Shown: positions 1 through 8,339, counted from the stretch's first letter. The stretch is DNA of 29,848 nt from JBIOHJ01 sp044448905 (GCA_044448905.1 JBIOHJ010000023.1:1-29848), one strand, 5' to 3'. Translations and numbers: made by a program. The notes: generated from the sequence alone by a model not told the origin.

Positions 1-119
1 TGTGTAGTGGCGGCATTCGACCATAAATAATTAATATATCCTGCCCCGGCATTTAGTATCGAATTGCCGCCAGAACAAAAAGTTGTAACACCAGCAATAG
101 AAGGTGTTGGTAAAGCATT
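1..119. repeat. 119-bp exact direct repeat, copy 1 (at window edge)
   Basis: Bases 1-119 are identical to 682-800 (offset 681 = 227 codons), and the first difference is at 120/801. It encodes one repeat module of the large surface protein. Because the window starts inside this copy, its true left limit is unknown. Confidence 0.93.
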
Positions 120-3119
120 AACGGTAACGGTAGCTGAACCCGCAACACCTCCGTTGCAATTGGCATCCGAAATATTAACCAGCGTATAGGTTGTGGTTGC
201 ACCCGGGGATACATTAATGGTTACCGGGTTGTTCGAGGTAGTACCGGTAATATTGGATCCACCACTTGGTAAATAGGTATAAGTAAAAGGCGCAGTTCCA
301 ACAAACGTAATTTTAAAGCTTGAAGAACCACCAACACAAATAGACGAATTCTGGCTGATGACAGCCGAAGGCAGCTGGTTAATAGAAAGCGCAAATGCAG
401 GGGAAGAATTCACACAACCGTTTACATCGGTAACGGTAACTGTATAATTACCGGCAGTACCCACAGTAATAGTCGGAGTAGTAACACCTGTTGACCAAAC
501 ATAACTAACATAATTCCCCCCATTCAGAATTGAAGTGGTTCCCTGGCAGATGGCAGCGGTTCCGGTGATAACAGGAGTTGGCAATGCATTAACAATAATT
601 GTTGCCGAAGTACTGGCAGTACATCCGTTGGCATTAGTAACTGTAACTGCATAGTTACCTGAAGTAGTCACATTAATCGTTTGTGTAGTGGCGGCATTCG
701 ACCATAAATAATTAATATATCCTGCCCCGGCATTTAGTATCGAATTGCCGCCAGAACAAAAAGTTGTAACACCAGCAATAGAAGGTGTTGGTAAAGCATT
801 TACTACAAGATTAATATTATCCGTTCCTGTACATCCATTGGCATCAGTAACAGTAACTGTGTATGTTCCGGCAACGCCCTGAGTAATATTTTGCGTAGTT
901 GCACCTGTTGACCACAAATAAGAAGCATAAACCCCTGCATTAAATAGAGTCGTTGTGCCCTGGCAAATAGCACTATTACCTATGATATTAGGAACAGGGT
1001 TCAAATTTACAACGGTCGCTATGCTTGTTGTTCCGGTACATCCGTTAATATCGGTTACTGTAACTGTAAATGTATTTGCGGTAGTTGGGCTAATAGTTTG
1101 CGTGCCTGCACCATTTGACCATTGGTAAATATTGTACCCCGCACCTGCATCAAGAATTGTTGAACTACCCTGGCAGAACGCTGTTATACCCGCAATTACA
1201 GGAATAGGATTTGGGTTAACAAATACATTAAGAGAAGTGGATGCTAAACATCCGGCAGCATTAGCCACTGTAACCATGTAATTTGCTGCTGTGGTTACAG
1301 TAATGGTCTGCGTGGTTGCGCCATTTGACCACAAATAAGATGCAAAACCTCCTCCGGCATTTAAAACAGAATTTCCTCCCTGGCAAAAATTATTGTTGCC
1401 GGCTATTACAGGATTAGGTAAAGCATTTACAACAACAGCAATGTTATCTGCTCCGGTGCAACCATTGGCATCGGTAACAGTAACGGTATAAGTTCCTGCA
1501 ACAAATGGGGCTATAGTTTGAGTGGTTGCTCCATTTGACCAAAGATATCCTGAATAACCTGCGCCTGCGTCAAGAGAAGCAAATTGTCCTTGGCATACTG
1601 AAGTTACACCAACAATGCTGGGAGCCGGGTTTGGATTTACAGAAACATTAGCCGAAGTGCTTGCGGTACAACCACCTGCTTGGGTAACGGTTACCGTATA
1701 TGTTCCTGATGATGTAACATTAATGTTTTGGGTTGTTGCACCTGTAGACCACAAATACCCGGTTCCTGCATTAGCAGTCAAAATGGTTGCAGCTCCATTA
1801 CAAAGTGAAAGTACCCCTGCAATAGAAGCAACTGCACCGCCAACAGTAACTGTAAATGGGGCGGACACAGCCGTGCAGCCTCCATTAACAGTTGTTACTG
1901 TTACAGTATAATTACCAGCAGTTGTTACATTTATTGCCTGGGTAGTTGCTCCTGTGTTCCACAAATATGCCGAACCCGGATTTGCGGTCAGGATTGTATT
2001 TCCACCTGCGCAAATTGAGTTTATCCCGGCAATTATTGCAGTAGGTATAACATAAATTACGTGCACAAAAGTTGTGAAAGTAAAGCAGCCAGGGTTGGTG
2101 GGATGTGTTACTGTACATGCAAAAATACCATTAGTAAGTCCCACATTGGACTGATTGACTACAATAGATTGTGTAGTTGCACCTGTTGCCCATGTATAGC
2201 TGGAAGAGCAGGCAGCTAACCCGTTTAAAACCGAAAGTGTTACTGATTGTCCGTCACAAACATAAACATTGGCATTATTAGCTTGTGGAACACCATTTGC
2301 AAAAATTTCAATCTGACCTACACTTGAAAAACTATTCCCTTGTAAAAAAACTCCCGAATCGTATATCTGGTCTTGTACATCACCCACTGCAAGTTTAATA
2401 TGATACAATTCACAAGGACAGACAGTAGCAGCAGCTGTTAGCGGAGTGGTTAATCCATCATATGCTGTGGTAATGGTAACCGGTGCCTGATTATCCCTGA
2501 AATATGCAGGATTACTAATTGGCAGTGGGCCCGGAAGCGGAGTTCCATGCCCTACGGGGCCTCCATTGTTTACATTATTGATAGTAACAGGTATTCCGCT
2601 GACTGGAAGTCGTGCAAGATTTTGAATCCCTGCAATGCCCGGACCATTGATAAAAAATCCGAATACATCATTATAAGGAGAATTGGTGAAATCGCTATAT
2701 TCATCAGAAGCAAAAATGTAATTAAACCGAACAGAATCTGACGCTACAAAAAAATCAAATTCAAGTGTACTTGCATCGTGAACAGGGTTTGTAGTAAGGG
2801 GTTGTAATTGGGCATCGCCTAGATTATTAATTGCAGCTCCTTGTCCAGTGCCGGTATTTGGATTTGCTGCAACTGCAGCACTTCCGCTTGTAATAATTAT
2901 ACCATCACCAAAACCAATATTGCAACCTCCACCACAGGTAAAAGAGCCTTGTGAAGATGGTGTAGCACCATTCGTAGTAATGTTACTTGGAGTTACTCCG
3001 GTACCAAGCAGCAGGTTGACTAAAGTTGTTGGAGGTACGCTGGGCGTTACATTAAGCTGTCCAATTGCAGGGAAAAATGACAAAATAAAAATACCACTTA
3101 CAATGTATATTTTTTTCAT
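1..3119 (-). CDS. Large secreted choice-of-anchor L protein with ~70-residue Ig-like/SprB-like repeats (3' end missing)
   Basis: The frame is open from ATG at 3119 to the window edge (1039 codons, no stop), so the C-terminus is missing. It starts with a signal peptide (MKKIYIVSGIFILSFF..). Residues about 25-260 match the choice-of-anchor L domain: FVASDSVRFNYIFASDEYSDF at about 124-144, then NDVFGFFINGPG and SINN-like VTINNVN. After it come about ten modules of roughly 70 residues with the pattern YLWSTGATTQ-I-V-GTYTVTVTDANGC and a conserved Cys in SICxGG; their Trp codons recur every 207-210 bases. This is the layout of T9SS-exported surface adhesins and gliding proteins of Bacteroidota; the sorting domain would lie off the left edge. 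The protein is probably cell-surface or extracellular, with adhesion as an inference only. A Bacteroidota-type promoter lies 52 bases upstream. No ligand can be named. Confidence 0.9.
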   Translation of the reverse strand, partial: MKKIYIVSGIFILSFFPAIGQLNVTPSVPPTTLVNLLLGTGVTPSNITTNGATPSSQGSFTCGGGCNIGFGDGIIITSGSAAVAANPNTGTGQGAAINNLGDAQLQPLTTNPVHDASTLEFDFFVASDSVRFNYIFASDEYSDFTNSPYNDVFGFFINGPGIAGIQNLARLPVSGIPVTINNVNNGGPVGHGTPLPGPLPISNPAYFRDNQAPVTITTAYDGLTTPLTAAATVCPCELYHIKLAVGDVQDQIYDSGVFLQGNSFSSVGQIEIFANGVPQANNANVYVCDGQSVTLSVLNGLAACSSSYTWATGATTQSIVVNQSNVGLTNGIFACTVTHPTNPGCFTFTTFVHVIYVIPTAIIAGINSICAGGNTILTANPGSAYLWNTGATTQAINVTTAGNYTVTVTTVNGGCTAVSAPFTVTVGGAVASIAGVLSLCNGAATILTANAGTGYLWSTGATTQNINVTSSGTYTVTVTQAGGCTASTSANVSVNPNPAPSIVGVTSVCQGQFASLDAGAGYSGYLWSNGATTQTIAPFVAGTYTVTVTDANGCTGADNIAVVVNALPNPVIAGNNNFCQGGNSVLNAGGGFASYLWSNGATTQTITVTTAANYMVTVANAAGCLASTSLNVFVNPNPIPVIAGITAFCQGSSTILDAGAGYNIYQWSNGAGTQTISPTTANTFTVTVTDINGCTGTTSIATVVNLNPVPNIIGNSAICQGTTTLFNAGVYASYLWSTGATTQNITQGVAGTYTVTVTDANGCTGTDNINLVVNALPTPSIAGVTTFCSGGNSILNAGAGYINYLWSNAATTQTINVTTSGNYAVTVTNANGCTASTSATIIVNALPTPVITGTAAICQGTTSILNGGNYVSYVWSTGVTTPTITVGTAGNYTVTVTDVNGCVNSSPAFALSINQLPSAVISQNSSICVGGSSSFKITFVGTAPFTYTYLPSGGSNITGTTSNNPVTINVSPGATTTYTLVNISDANCNGGVAGSATVTVNALPTPSIAGVTTFCSGGNSILNAGAGYINYLWSNAATT
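682..800. repeat. 119-bp exact direct repeat, copy 2
   Basis: Internal copy of the repeat at 1-119, in the same reading frame of the surface protein. Other modules of the same gene are clearly diverged at nucleotide level, so exact identity here points to recent duplication, gene conversion or assembly collapse. Confidence 0.93.
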
Positions 3120-3366
3120 ATCAAAAATGGTTTGGCCATGAAGAATTTATAGTTCAATTTTTAATGTTTACAAATATAAGGTCTTGTTTGATAAAAACAA
3201 AAAATTTAGGGTTTATTTTTAGCTGATTTTTATCAGGTTATTAACATCAAAAGCCTTACTTAGGAAGACACCCGTGTCAATTAAAAGTTGCAGGTTGGTG
3301 ATAATTTCTTTTTTAACAAGAAAAATAGCCTCCTGTAAGGAAAAGTCGCGTGAGTCTGAAAAGAAA
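3120..3366. other. Non-coding gap between tsaB and the surface protein gene
   Basis: It holds the promoter at 3171-3204. A minus-strand frame open beyond the tsaB stop (to about 3228) has no start codon of its own, so no gene is called. Confidence 0.5.
3171..3204 (-). promoter_or_regulatory. Bacteroidota-type promoter of the surface protein gene
   Basis: On the minus strand a perfect -7 box TATATTTG (3171-3178) lies 19 nt downstream of a -33 element TTTTTTG (3198-3204). This is the TTTG-N19-TAnnTTTG layout used by the Bacteroidota primary sigma factor. The start codon is at 3119, giving a 5' leader of about 45 nt. Confidence 0.7.
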
Positions 3367-4065
3367 TTATGCAGTTGCCCCTTTTACAAATTCTTTAAGG
3401 TAAAACGGTTCAAAGTAGGCAATATCTTCAAATTTATTATTTGCAAATTCAGTTTTGGAGAATTGAATCATCCCTGAAGCTGAAGTTGTAAATTCATCAA
3501 TAAAAACAGCATTCTTGTTGTTATGTAAAACCGTTTTGCACTTAGGAACCCCATCTCCAAAAAAGTATGTTTTATGATTGTTTAAAAAAGCAGCAAAAGA
3601 GTTTTCATTAATAATTTCTGCTTTGGTTTCCATCAGGGTATTTAACCCCTCATCAAAAACAGCGGTATAAACTTCCATTCTGCGGGCATCGATAAGAGGA
3701 ACCAAATTCGAATTTCGAATTTCGTCCCGAGTGCTCGGGATCGAATTTCGAATAAAATTTGCAGCCATTATCTTCAAAGTATTGATGGCGATTAATGGTT
3801 TTTGCAAGGCATAGCACAATCCTTTTGCCGTGGCAACTCCGATACGTAGTCCGGTGTATGATCCGGGACCTTTACTTACCGCTATCGCATCTAAATCAGA
3901 AAACTTATGTTTAGTATCATTCATGACCTGTTGTATCAAAAGAGTTATAACGCGTGCATGTGTGCGCGACTCTTTGCTTTCGGCTAATGACAACAGTGTG
4001 CCATTTTTTGCAAGCGCAACTGAACAGACATCGGTTGCGGTTTCAATATTGAGGATTAATGGCAA
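3367..4065 (-). CDS. tsaB: TsaB, tRNA N6-threonylcarbamoyladenosine synthesis subunit
   Basis: TsaB is the non-catalytic partner of TsaD in the TsaB-TsaD-TsaE complex that makes t6A37 on ANN-decoding tRNAs. The 232 residues show the ASKHA-fold N-terminus LILNIETATDVCSVAL (3-18), the signature SKGPGSYTGLRIGVATAKGL (64-83) and PLIDARRMEVYTAVFD (123-138). The start is TTG: the family motif begins at the first residues, the next Met is residue 48, and an in-frame stop (that of the upstream adaptor) lies just before, so no other start is possible. It follows the efflux adaptor by 12 nt, suggesting co-transcription. Oddity: residues about 104-120 (RNSIPSTRDEIRNSN) are encoded by a palindromic repeat and look like an in-frame insertion in the loop before LVPLIDARRMEVY, where relatives have only a few residues. 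Confidence 0.95.
   Translation of the reverse strand: MPLILNIETATDVCSVALAKNGTLLSLAESKESRTHARVITLLIQQVMNDTKHKFSDLDAIAVSKGPGSYTGLRIGVATAKGLCYALQKPLIAINTLKIMAANFIRNSIPSTRDEIRNSNLVPLIDARRMEVYTAVFDEGLNTLMETKAEIINENSFAAFLNNHKTYFFGDGVPKCKTVLHNNKNAVFIDEFTTSASGMIQFSKTEFANNKFEDIAYFEPFYLKEFVKGATA
3704..3757. repeat. Palindromic repeat inserted in frame in tsaB
   Basis: A perfect hairpin core, TCCCGAG-TG-CTCGGGA (3725-3740), is flanked by AATTTCGAATTTCG-type words on the left and TCGAATTTCGAAT on the right, giving an imperfect inverted repeat of about 50 bp. A CCCGAGCACTCGGG core with ATTCGAAATTCG arms is, from memory, a common dispersed repeat in Bacteroidota genomes. It is translated as part of TsaB without breaking the frame. 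Confidence 0.7.
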
Positions 4066-4077
4066 GAGAGTGAAAAA

Positions 4078-5454
4078 TTATTTTTTCTCTTTTTTGAAAA
4101 GTTCTTCTTTGGGTACAATTTTAATTTCAGACCCATCCTTTAGTGTTTTTGAAATGACACTATATGGTCCGGTAACCACTTCATCTTTCTCTTTTAATCC
4201 CGACATTATTTCAATGTAATTATTGTCCTGTATGCCGGTTTTAACGGGGTGCATTTTTACTTTTCCATTGGCAATTAAGAAGACACATTCATTTACTTTT
4301 TCGTCATCTTGTTTTTCATCGGAAGATTTCTCCTCCTCATTTTTGGTTTCATCACCCTTACGTTTTATCATCTTCGAAGATTCTTTTTTAGAAGTATCGC
4401 GGGTAGTTACTGCCTGGATGGGCACGGCAATAACATTTGCAACCCGTTTGGTTTGTATATCAACCGATGCCGACATGCCAGGACGAAAAGGGGAGAGATC
4501 GGGGGTTTCTTTAGGAATTAAATCACTGTAGGTTTCACGCAGGATGCGGATTTTGACTGTAAAATTTGTTACCTGATCGGTGCTTTGCCCGAGGATGTTT
4601 GCCGAGTTTGCAATTTCGGTTACAATGCCTTTGAATTTTTTATCGCGGTAAGCATCAATATCAATTAATGCGGTGTCGTTGAGGTGTACGCGTACAATAT
4701 CGTTTTCACTAACGTCAACGCTAACCTCCATTTCGTTTAGATTGGCAATGCGCATTAGCTCGGTTCCCTGGAAACCACTTACACCCTGTACACGTTCGCC
4801 ACGCTCGACATTAAGTTTGGAAACGGTTCCGTCAACGGGGGAGAATACCGATGTTTTGTTGAGGTTTTCGCGTGCTTCTTTTAATGAGGCTTCGGCACTG
4901 TTTACACCAAACTCTGCTGCCTTAACGCTTTGCTGCATGGCTTCTACTTCAGCTTTAGCCACTTCATAAGCCGACTTGATGGCTTCGAAATCGGAAATGG
5001 AAATTACTTTATCGTCAAAAAGTTTTTTATTACGGTTATATGTTAATTCAGTTTTGTTAAATTGCGATTCGGTTTGCGTTAAGCGCGATTTGCTGTTTTC
5101 CAAATTTGCTTTTGATGAGTTTACCGAAGCGGCCATCCTGTCGAGGTTAGATAAATATATTTCGGGATTTATTTTCGCAAGCAGCGCACCTTTTTTTACC
5201 ACATCCCCTTCTTTCACATACAAGTCAACCACTTCACCCGATACATCGGCAACCATTTTAACTTCGGTTTCGGGCTGAACTTTTCCATTGGCTGAAACGG
5301 TTTCGATAATGGTTTGGCGCGATGCTTTTTCGACACTTACTTTTATTTCATCACCACTTCCGATAACTCCTTTTGATTTGAGTACTGCAAGCAATACAAT
5401 AAGCACCACAATGCCGATGCCTCCGTATTTAAATATCTTTTTCTTATTAGCCAT
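4078..5454 (-). CDS. HlyD/RND-type efflux periplasmic adaptor (membrane fusion protein)
   Basis: Adaptor that bridges an inner-membrane exporter and a TolC-like outer membrane channel. The 458 residues begin with one N-terminal membrane anchor (about 8-28: KYGGIGIVVLIVLLAVL). A lipoyl/barrel-sandwich half follows, VSANGKVQPETEVKMVADVSGEVVDL and YVKEGDVVKKGALLAKI, then a long alpha-helical hairpin (about 100-195, rich in A, E, K, S) and the second lipoyl half TSVFSPVDGTVSKLNVERGERV. Beta-barrel and membrane-proximal domains end with GLKEKDEVVTGPYSVISKTLKDGSEIKIV. Residues about 345-385 form a highly charged low-complexity insert (KKESSKMIKRKGDETKNEEE..). No inner-membrane pump gene lies nearby; a TolC-like gene lies upstream on the same strand beyond the kelch gene, and tsaB follows. 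Substrate unknown. Confidence 0.9.
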   Translation of the reverse strand: MANKKKIFKYGGIGIVVLIVLLAVLKSKGVIGSGDEIKVSVEKASRQTIIETVSANGKVQPETEVKMVADVSGEVVDLYVKEGDVVKKGALLAKINPEIYLSNLDRMAASVNSSKANLENSKSRLTQTESQFNKTELTYNRNKKLFDDKVISISDFEAIKSAYEVAKAEVEAMQQSVKAAEFGVNSAEASLKEARENLNKTSVFSPVDGTVSKLNVERGERVQGVSGFQGTELMRIANLNEMEVSVDVSENDIVRVHLNDTALIDIDAYRDKKFKGIVTEIANSANILGQSTDQVTNFTVKIRILRETYSDLIPKETPDLSPFRPGMSASVDIQTKRVANVIAVPIQAVTTRDTSKKESSKMIKRKGDETKNEEEKSSDEKQDDEKVNECVFLIANGKVKMHPVKTGIQDNNYIEIMSGLKEKDEVVTGPYSVISKTLKDGSEIKIVPKEELFKKEKK

Positions 5455-5520
5455 GAGCGAAAATTTAAGGGCTGAAAATTAATTAAAGTAAATGGAATTG
5501 AAAAAATACTCATCAAGTCA

Positions 5521-5537
5521 AACAAAGTACCTTTGTT
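5521..5537. promoter_or_regulatory. 17-bp palindrome with a plus-strand -7 box
   Basis: AACAAAG-TAC-CTTTGTT is a perfect 7-3-7 inverted repeat between the divergent adaptor and kelch genes. On the plus strand it contains TACCTTTG (5528-5535), a match to the Bacteroidota -7 box, about 85 nt before the kelch start. No well-placed -33 element was found, so the promoter call is tentative. Confidence 0.35.
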
Positions 5538-5573
5538 AAATTGCTTAAATAACATCCCGTTTTAGGCGAAACT

Positions 5574-5613
5574 ATTTAACAATCTAACCATTAAACCATT
5601 TAATCATTTAACT
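5574..5613. repeat. Short degenerate tandem repeat (AACCATTTA-like)
   Basis: The leader of the kelch gene holds repeated words AATCTAACC, ATTAAACC, ATTTAATC, ATTTAAC, that is, a degenerate ACCATTTA-type array of 7-9 bp units. Such arrays recur between genes in Bacteroidota. No function is evident. Confidence 0.45.
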
Positions 5614-5621
5614 GCGCAGCG

Positions 5622-6851
5622 ATGTACATTAATAGTAAAACATTTTTTGTTTATTTTCTTCTGCTGCTGAATTGTTTTCATGCATCATCACAAAATACCT
5701 GGGCTCAGAAGTCAAATTTTGCATCGTTTGAAAGGGATGATGCGGTAGGTTTTTCTGTAAATGGAAAAGGATATTTGGGAACGGGTTTCGCAGTCGGGTT
5801 TTCACTTAAAAAAGATTTCTGGCAATATGACCCGGTTTTGGATGCGTGGACACAGGTGGCTGATTTTGGCGGTTCACCACGTCAGTACTCCACAGCGTTC
5901 GCAATTGCGCAAAAGGGTTATGTGTTTGGCGGAATTGATGCGACTATTATTCAGAATGATTTGTGGGAATATGATGCGGTTGCGAATTTGTGGATATCCA
6001 AATCTTCGCTGCCTGCAGCAGGACGGTTTGCCGCAACAGGTTTTGCAATTAATAATTTCGGGTATGTGTGCTGCGGAGTAAATTCGACTAATTATTTTAA
6101 TGAATTGTGGGCGTATGATGCCGTTTTAGATTCGTGGAGCATAAAAATAGATTTTCCGGGAATGAAAAGACGGTCGCCTGTTGCATGTACGATTAATCAG
6201 AAGGGGTATGTGGGTACAGGACGCGATACGATGAACCAGTTTTATAATGATTGGTATGCCTATGATCCAACCACCGATTCATGGACTCAGAAAAATAATT
6301 TTACGGGTACACCACGTTATGATGCAAACGGATATTCGGTTTTTCAAAAAGGCTTTATTACAGCCGGGATGGGTGCAATGAATGAATATAAAAATGATTT
6401 GTGGGAGTATGACCCGCTTGCGGATACCTGGACGCAGCGCACAAGCATGCCAACGGTTTCGCGCAAGGGAGCAACCGGTTTTGTAATTGGGTATAACCTG
6501 TATGTTGGAACAGGCATTGACAGCAGCAATTCGAGGCTCAATGATTTTTGGGAGTATGCTGTGGACAGCTCTACCGGAATTTTGGGTTTCGAATTTTGGA
6601 TTTCGAATTTTACGGTTTACCCGAACCCGGCAAAAGAGTTTACGGTTTGCAGCCAACAGTTTACGGTTGATAAAAAGATTAATTTATGTGTTACCGATGT
6701 AGATGGCAGAAAAATTATTTTCAGGCAACTGGAAACCGTAAACCGTAAGCTGGAAACTAAAATGGATGTGAGCTGTTTAAAAGTGGGCTTGTATTTTATC
6801 ACTGTAAAAGGAAAAGGTTTTTCAGCTACATATAAATTTTTTAAATATTGA
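5622..6851 (+). CDS. Secreted kelch-repeat protein with T9SS type A sorting domain
   Basis: The 409 residues begin with a signal peptide (MYINSKTFFVYFLLLLNCF..SSQ, 1-24). About six kelch blades follow (about 28-315), each with a pattern like GYVFGG...NDLWEYDAVANLWISKSSLP and R-A-T-GF at the blade edges, giving a beta-propeller. The last 75 residues are a T9SS type A sorting domain: VYPNPAKEF, VTDVDGRKI, LKVGLYFITVKGKG, ending YKFFKY. It should cross the outer membrane by the Por secretion system and be attached or released; the ligand is unknown. It stands alone on the plus strand between two minus-strand efflux genes. The linker (GFEFWISNF) and part of the sorting domain (FTVCSQQFTVDKK, ETVNRKLE) are encoded by repeat-like DNA (see repeats at 6587-6612 and 6638-6743). 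Confidence 0.88.
   Translation: MYINSKTFFVYFLLLLNCFHASSQNTWAQKSNFASFERDDAVGFSVNGKGYLGTGFAVGFSLKKDFWQYDPVLDAWTQVADFGGSPRQYSTAFAIAQKGYVFGGIDATIIQNDLWEYDAVANLWISKSSLPAAGRFAATGFAINNFGYVCCGVNSTNYFNELWAYDAVLDSWSIKIDFPGMKRRSPVACTINQKGYVGTGRDTMNQFYNDWYAYDPTTDSWTQKNNFTGTPRYDANGYSVFQKGFITAGMGAMNEYKNDLWEYDPLADTWTQRTSMPTVSRKGATGFVIGYNLYVGTGIDSSNSRLNDFWEYAVDSSTGILGFEFWISNFTVYPNPAKEFTVCSQQFTVDKKINLCVTDVDGRKIIFRQLETVNRKLETKMDVSCLKVGLYFITVKGKGFSATYKFFKY
6587..6612. repeat. Short direct repeat TTTCGAATTTT in the kelch gene linker
   Basis: Two copies of GGxTTTCGAATTTT lie side by side and encode GFEFWISNF, just before the T9SS domain. The word resembles the TTTCGAATTTCG arms of the repeat in tsaB. Confidence 0.45.
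6638..6743. repeat. Inverted repeat arms within the T9SS domain coding region
   Basis: GTTTACGGTTTGCAG (6638-6652) is the inverted complement, with one mismatch, of CTGGAAACCGTAAAC (6729-6743). Extra copies of TTTACGGTT and AACCGTAA lie next to them. The arms encode residues that interrupt the usual spacing of the sorting domain, so they look like small in-frame inserts. The sequence between the arms is genuine domain sequence. Confidence 0.4.
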
Positions 6852-6917
6852 GACAAGTTTTAAAGCGCGCAGGCATCCTCACCATTTCAACGTTCTTCCA
6901 TTCCGTCATTCCAATTT

Positions 6918-8339
6918 TCAATACACCAGCGGCTTGCCCATATAAAAGTCGAGCACCTTTAATCGAAAAATAAAATCGTACTTGGCCTGCAGCATATCCG
7001 ATTCGGATTTGGTAAGATTATTTCGTGCCGTGGTGTAATCAATTGAAGTAAGCAAGCCGGCATTGTATTTTTTTTCGGTATAAGTAAAAGATTCGGTAAG
7101 AGCCGCCACACTTTTATCGGCAGCCTTATACCTGTTTAAAGCAGCCACAGCATCGGTATGCGCCTGCTGGATACTTTTATATAATTGATTTTTTGTAAGC
7201 TCAGATGAGTATTTCGCATTTTCGAGATTTAAACGTGCACGCTTAACGTTAGTGTTTGCAGACAGCCCGTTAAAAATAGGAACGCTCAGGCTAAATCCAA
7301 ATGATTTATTAAGATTATCATTTGCCTGGTCGCTAAAAGGAGTGTCTTCCAAAATAAAATCGTACGACTGCGAGTAAATCGGTTCGCCCGATTGGGTATA
7401 ACTTCCATTGGGCTGTAATCCCTTATCAATAGTTTGTGTAAGGTTCTGGCTTTGGTCGGAATAGTTAGTGCCCCACGAACCGAAAAGCGACAGGCGCGGC
7501 CATGTACTACCTTTAGCAATGGATAAACCCTTCTCAGCGCTTTGCACTTTATATTCGGAACTTTTGATTTCGGGTTGCGAAGTGAGCGAAATTTTAAATA
7601 TTTCGGCAGGAGGAAGTGTTACCGATGCCTGGTCGGGAATTTCAATTTTGGGTTTCTCCACCGTAAATCCTTCGGTGGTTTCGAGTTCGAGCAACTGAGT
7701 CAGCGTAAGATAAGAATTAGCTAACTGGTTTTCGAAATTAACTTTCGAAAGCTCTTCAGTGGCAAGCTGAGCCTCGGCATCCAAAAAACTACCCTTTGGT
7801 AACGTTCCGGCATCTACCAAAATTTTAGTTCTGTCGGTTTGTTTCTTTGCAGCATCCACTCTGTCGGTTTGCGCGCCCAATTGTTCCTCGTTGTACAGCA
7901 CCTGCAAATAGGCGGCCGCAACATTTAACGAAATATCGTTTTTAATTTTGTCCAGGTCATACTTGCCCGACATATAATCAAGCTTGCTTTGCTTCAATTC
8001 ATTTTGCAATTGAAATCCGTTAAACAAAACAACATTTGTGTTCAACGAAAGATTGGCCGCCTGAACATCCTGGGTGGTATAACGGTAGGTGGTGGGGTCC
8101 ACAGAACGCCCTCTGTTATACGAATACGAACCGCTGCCATTGAGGGATGGAAACATGTTGTAAAAACTTTGCGTTTGCTGATGCTCTGAAATCTCCGTTG
8201 CAATTTCACTTTGTTTGATCTGAATATTATTTTTCAAAGCATAATCAACACATTCCTGCATGGTCCATATTTTATTTTGAGCAGAACCGCTCAATATAAT
8301 CCCGCAAAGGAGAAGAAGAAAAATAATTTTTTTAATCAT
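6918..8339 (-). CDS. TolC-family outer membrane efflux protein
   Basis: Outer membrane channel of a tripartite efflux or secretion system. I start it at the ATG at 8339 (473 residues) because a clear signal peptide begins there, MIKKIIFLLLLCGIILSGSA, followed by WTMQECVDYALKNNIQIKQSE, the usual start of Bacteroidota TolC proteins; a 38-codon upstream extension is possible but unlikely. Two OEP repeats are visible: first QSFYNMFPSLNGSGSYSYNRG, with helices to about 240, and second STWPRLSLFGSWGTNYSD with FGFSLSVPIFNGLSANTNVKR and a helical hairpin to the C-terminus. It shares strand with the adaptor at 4078-5454 and probably works with it, but the kelch gene on the opposite strand now separates them. 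No pump gene is in view. Confidence 0.92.
   Translation of the reverse strand: MIKKIIFLLLLCGIILSGSAQNKIWTMQECVDYALKNNIQIKQSEIATEISEHQQTQSFYNMFPSLNGSGSYSYNRGRSVDPTTYRYTTQDVQAANLSLNTNVVLFNGFQLQNELKQSKLDYMSGKYDLDKIKNDISLNVAAAYLQVLYNEEQLGAQTDRVDAAKKQTDRTKILVDAGTLPKGSFLDAEAQLATEELSKVNFENQLANSYLTLTQLLELETTEGFTVEKPKIEIPDQASVTLPPAEIFKISLTSQPEIKSSEYKVQSAEKGLSIAKGSTWPRLSLFGSWGTNYSDQSQNLTQTIDKGLQPNGSYTQSGEPIYSQSYDFILEDTPFSDQANDNLNKSFGFSLSVPIFNGLSANTNVKRARLNLENAKYSSELTKNQLYKSIQQAHTDAVAALNRYKAADKSVAALTESFTYTEKKYNAGLLTSIDYTTARNNLTKSESDMLQAKYDFIFRLKVLDFYMGKPLVY

Noticed and set aside
1615..2118. Open frames antisense to the surface protein (98 and 68 codons)
   Set aside because: They are low-complexity shadows of the repeat-rich minus-strand gene, whose own frame is open throughout with signal peptide and domains.
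3228..3366. Minus-strand frame open after the tsaB stop (..DFSLQEAIFLVKKEIITNL..)
   Set aside because: It has no start codon before it runs back into tsaB in another frame, and no family is recognised. It could be a relic, but the evidence is too thin.
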